From DATJFQ01 sp035495555 (GTDB lineage Bacteria; Acidobacteriota; Vicinamibacteria; Vicinamibacterales; 2-12-FULL-66-21), in contig DATJFQ010000047.1 of the NCBI GenBank assembly GCA_035495555.1, forward strand, positions 51,653 to 115,652: DNA of 64,000 nucleotides, read 5' to 3'. How positions within the stretch are numbered: the stretch's first letter is position 1; the number at the start of each line of letters is the position of its first letter. The position numbers were made by a program, and so were the translations under genes. Below, in pieces: positions 62,322 to 64,000 of the stretch. The notes beneath the pieces are model-generated. The model was not told the origin of the DNA. It did not search any database and was given only the letters and a program-made list of their open reading frames with translations.

Positions 62322-62397
62322 TGGTGAGCCGCGTAGGAATCGAACCTACAACCCGCAGATTAAGAGTCTGCTGCTCTGCCAATTGAGCTAGCGGCCC
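62322..62397 (-). tRNA. tRNA-Lys(CTT)
   Basis: A 76-base cloverleaf including an encoded CCA. The acceptor arms GGGCCGC/GCGGCTC pair with one G-U. The D arm contains GCTC..GAGC, the anticodon loop is CTCTTAA (anticodon CTT), and the T loop is TTCGATT in a GTAGG/CCTAC stem. A TTTTCTT run follows the 3' end and may end transcription. The HicA/HicB-like genes lie further downstream on the same strand. Confidence 0.95.
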
Positions 62398-62516
62398 ACT
62401 TCACGAGGCGTGCAATCGCTGATTCTACCAGATCCGGCGCGACACGATACGCTCCCAGACGCTCCCGAGTACAGGGGCAACGCCGCCCGGAGTTGCGGGC
62501 CTGACACGCCGGGTGC

Positions 62517-62810
62517 ATGATGCGTCACATCTGGACCGCGATGGACCCGCTGCTGTCGATCGCGGTGACGCCGCAGACGAAGGCTGACCAGGAGAGGCTG
62601 GCCGCCGGACTGCAGCTCGCTGGGGCGTTGCAGAACGCCGCGCGGCAGGCGTGCCCGATCCTGCTCGAGCCGGTCATGGCCCTCGAGGTTCGAGTGCCCC
62701 GCGTCAGCGTCGGCGCGGTCATCGACGCTTTGCGGCGCCGGCAGGCGCGCATTACCGGCCAGGAGGTCCATGACGACGGGACGACCGAATCGGCGACAGA
62801 CGAACCCTGA
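62517..62810 (+). CDS. Mini EF-G-like protein (domain III start joined to domain V)
   Basis: 97 aa. PLLSIAVTPQTKADQERLAAGLQ corresponds to the first strand and helix of elongation factor G domain III. This is directly joined to NAARQACPILLEPVMALEVRVPRVSVGAVIDALRRRQARI, which corresponds to the domain IV/V boundary and most of domain V. The GTPase, domain II, most of III and IV are absent. The frame is intact with no internal stop. It may be a remnant of an EF-G paralogue or a functional small ribosome-binding protein. Start ATGs at 62517, 62520 and 62541 are possible, and the homology begins at the last one. Confidence 0.7.
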   Translation: MMRHIWTAMDPLLSIAVTPQTKADQERLAAGLQLAGALQNAARQACPILLEPVMALEVRVPRVSVGAVIDALRRRQARITGQEVHDDGTTESATDEP

Positions 62811-62819
62811 CGGGCTCTC

Positions 62820-63623
62820 TCAGAAATCGAGCACCGCGTCGAGTCCCCGGTGCAGTCCGACGAGCCTCGACACCCGCCGGATCGCAAGCAGTGCACCATC
62901 GACGTACGGACGTGCGCTGGCGCCGGCGTCATGGCGGATCGACAGCCGCTGGTCTGGCATGCCGAAGATCACTTCGGCGCTGATGACGAATCCCGGGAGG
63001 CGCACGGAGTGCACCTGGCTTCCGCCCAGCGTGGCGCCGCGTGCCTCGCGGTCTCCCACAGTACGGTCCACGGATATTGTCGGCTCCGGGGCACGCACCC
63101 GGGCGAGCCGCGACGCCAGCTCGCGCGCGGTGCCGCTCGGAGCATCCGGCTTGTCGTCATGGGCGTAGTCGATGATCTCCCATTGGGAAATCAGCTTCGC
63201 CGCCATTTCCGCAAACCGCTGCATGAGGACGACCGTGAGGGCAAAGTTGCCGACGGCGAGGACGCCGCGCTGACGCTCGCGCGCGAGCGCATCGATCTCT
63301 TCGAGGTCGTCGTCCGTCAACCCCGACGTGCCGATGACGACGTGGGCGCCGTGCTCCAGCGCGGTGCGCACGTGCGACTTCGCAGCATCGGGTTTCGTGT
63401 ACTCGACGAAGACGTCGCAGGGCTGCGCGAGCGCCTCCTCCGCCGTCGCGTACACGGGAACATTGAAACCTGGGGCGCCAACGATCGAACCCAGCATCTC
63501 GCCCGCGTGCGTGCGGGAGATCGCTGCGACCAACTCAACGTCCTCGGCCTGCCGATAGATCGCGCGCGCGAGCTCAGAGCCCGCCCACCCCGTCGCGCCC
63601 GCCAGGCACACGCGTGTCGTCAT
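62820..63623 (-). CDS. dapB: 4-hydroxy-tetrahydrodipicolinate reductase-like (DapB family), altered motif
   Basis: 267 aa. The NAD(P) loop GATGWAGSE, VFVEYTKPDAAKSHV, VVIGTSGL and DKPDAPSGTA place it in the DapB family of lysine and meso-DAP synthesis. The normal catalytic H-H-x2-K motif reads A-H-D-D-K, so the first His is Ala while the Lys and DAPSGTA are kept. It may be a divergent enzyme or a paralogue. The ATG at 63623 is chosen by homology. It is convergent with the mini EF-G gene, with 9 bases between stops. Confidence 0.8.
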   Translation of the reverse strand: MTTRVCLAGATGWAGSELARAIYRQAEDVELVAAISRTHAGEMLGSIVGAPGFNVPVYATAEEALAQPCDVFVEYTKPDAAKSHVRTALEHGAHVVIGTSGLTDDDLEEIDALARERQRGVLAVGNFALTVVLMQRFAEMAAKLISQWEIIDYAHDDKPDAPSGTARELASRLARVRAPEPTISVDRTVGDREARGATLGGSQVHSVRLPGFVISAEVIFGMPDQRLSIRHDAGASARPYVDGALLAIRRVSRLVGLHRGLDAVLDF

Positions 63624-63654
63624 CCGTGAAATCACGTCTATCAGGAACAGTCAG

Positions 63655-64000
63655 CTCTCCCGCCTCGCGCCTCGCGCCTCCCACCTCGCGCCGCGCGCCG
63701 ATCCGCCTGGTCTTGCGATGGGGCCCCCGCTCGGACAGCCCGCTTCGTGCTCGGCGGCCGGAAAGACTGTCGACGAGGAGCCGCCTCCGCGCGAAGCGGG
63801 CGCCCGTCCTCGCCCCCATCGCTGGTGAGGCGTCGCGCTCCCGCGCCTCCCGCCTCCCACCTCGCGCCGCGCGCCGATCCGCCTTGCCCTGCGATGGGCC
63901 CCCGCTCGGACAGCCCGCTTCGTGCTCGGCGGCCGGAAAGACATGTCGACGAGGAGCCGCCTCCGCGCGAAGCGGGCGCCCGTCCTCGCCCCCATCGCTG
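63655..64000. repeat. Tandem 176-base palindromic repeat
   Basis: Upstream of the dapB-like gene, with no gene between 63624 and the window end. Two copies with a 176-base period match almost base for base (63680-63824 and 63856-64000), with one compensating indel each way. Each copy is a large imperfect palindrome: GCGATGGGG/CCCCATCGC (63715-63723/63814-63822), CCCGCTTCG/CGAAGCGGG (63739-63747/63792-63800) and GGCGGC/GCCGCC inside. The flanks are CGCCTCCCGCCTC-type repeats as at 5.5 and 28.2 kb. The second copy reaches the window edge, so there may be more copies. Confidence 0.85.

Noticed and set aside
62322..62397. tRNA-Lys as an island attachment site
   Set aside because: No second copy of the tRNA 3' end and no integrase gene were found within the window.
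63574..63995. Two overlapping frames sharing the start MGARTGARFARRRLLVD
   Set aside because: They lie within the tandem palindromic repeat and copy each other because the DNA is repeated; no ribosome site or domain supports them.

Overview
The window is GC-rich and densely coded, with genes on both strands and few gaps longer than 300 bases. The gene families suggest an acidobacterium, possibly of the Vicinamibacteria type. They include secreted S9 peptidases, a DUF4139 protein, large MacB-like permeases without their own ATPase, PadR regulators, DUF3303, Vgb-like propeller proteins and many lipoproteins. This placement is inferred from family content; there is no rRNA or marker gene to test it. 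A single tRNA-Lys(CTT) gene lies near the right end.

Layout, left to right. 1-6.7 kb: catalase-peroxidase katG, a secreted cytochrome c/Vgb-like propeller protein, an acetyltransferase, a GAF-kinase/STAS partner-switching pair and a PLP enzyme of the D-threonine aldolase family. 6.8-8.9 kb: a PadR unit arranged around a symmetrical divergent operator-promoter. 8.9-16.9 kb: a complete phosphate regulon, with phoB-phoR facing a phosphate porin-pstSCAB-phoU operon across a candidate tandem Pho box. 16.9-20.6 kb: small proteins, a cold-shock-domain protein, a Crp/Fnr regulator, and a B12-binding radical SAM enzyme behind a strong inverted repeat. 20.7-30.1 kb: a DEAD-box helicase, a DPP-IV-like peptidase, a DUF4139 protein, a sigma/anti-sigma pair and a gamma-glutamyltransferase.

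30.1-41.5 kb: a giant cyclic beta-1,2-glucan synthase (2850 aa) with phosphoglucomutase just upstream on the same strand. The mutase could help supply UDP-glucose for glucan synthesis. A VanX-type dipeptidase faces them. 41.6-53.8 kb: an ABC permease, a basic protein, an AI-2E family exporter with an extra C-terminal domain, a CspA protein, a methyltransferase, FtsH, UspA with a zinc alcohol dehydrogenase, and a CocE/NonD hydrolase. 53.9-60.4 kb: a TPR protein, an orphan cytidylate-kinase-like protein, exported hypotheticals, and a TetR regulator divergent from a SnoaL-NmrA pair.

60.4-64 kb: this is the most accessory-looking part. It holds a long gap with a hairpin, a zinc-ribbon protein, a single-domain response regulator, a HicAB-like pair, tRNA-Lys, a 97-aa protein made only of pieces of elongation factor G domains III and V, a DapB homologue with a changed catalytic motif, and a tandem 176-base repeat that folds into a long palindrome and runs off the window.

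The best candidates for something undescribed are the mini EF-G gene, the tandem palindromic repeat, the candidate operators of the Crp/Fnr-radical SAM and PadR units, and an apparent CTG start of phosphoglucomutase. No CRISPR array, prophage or transposase was seen.
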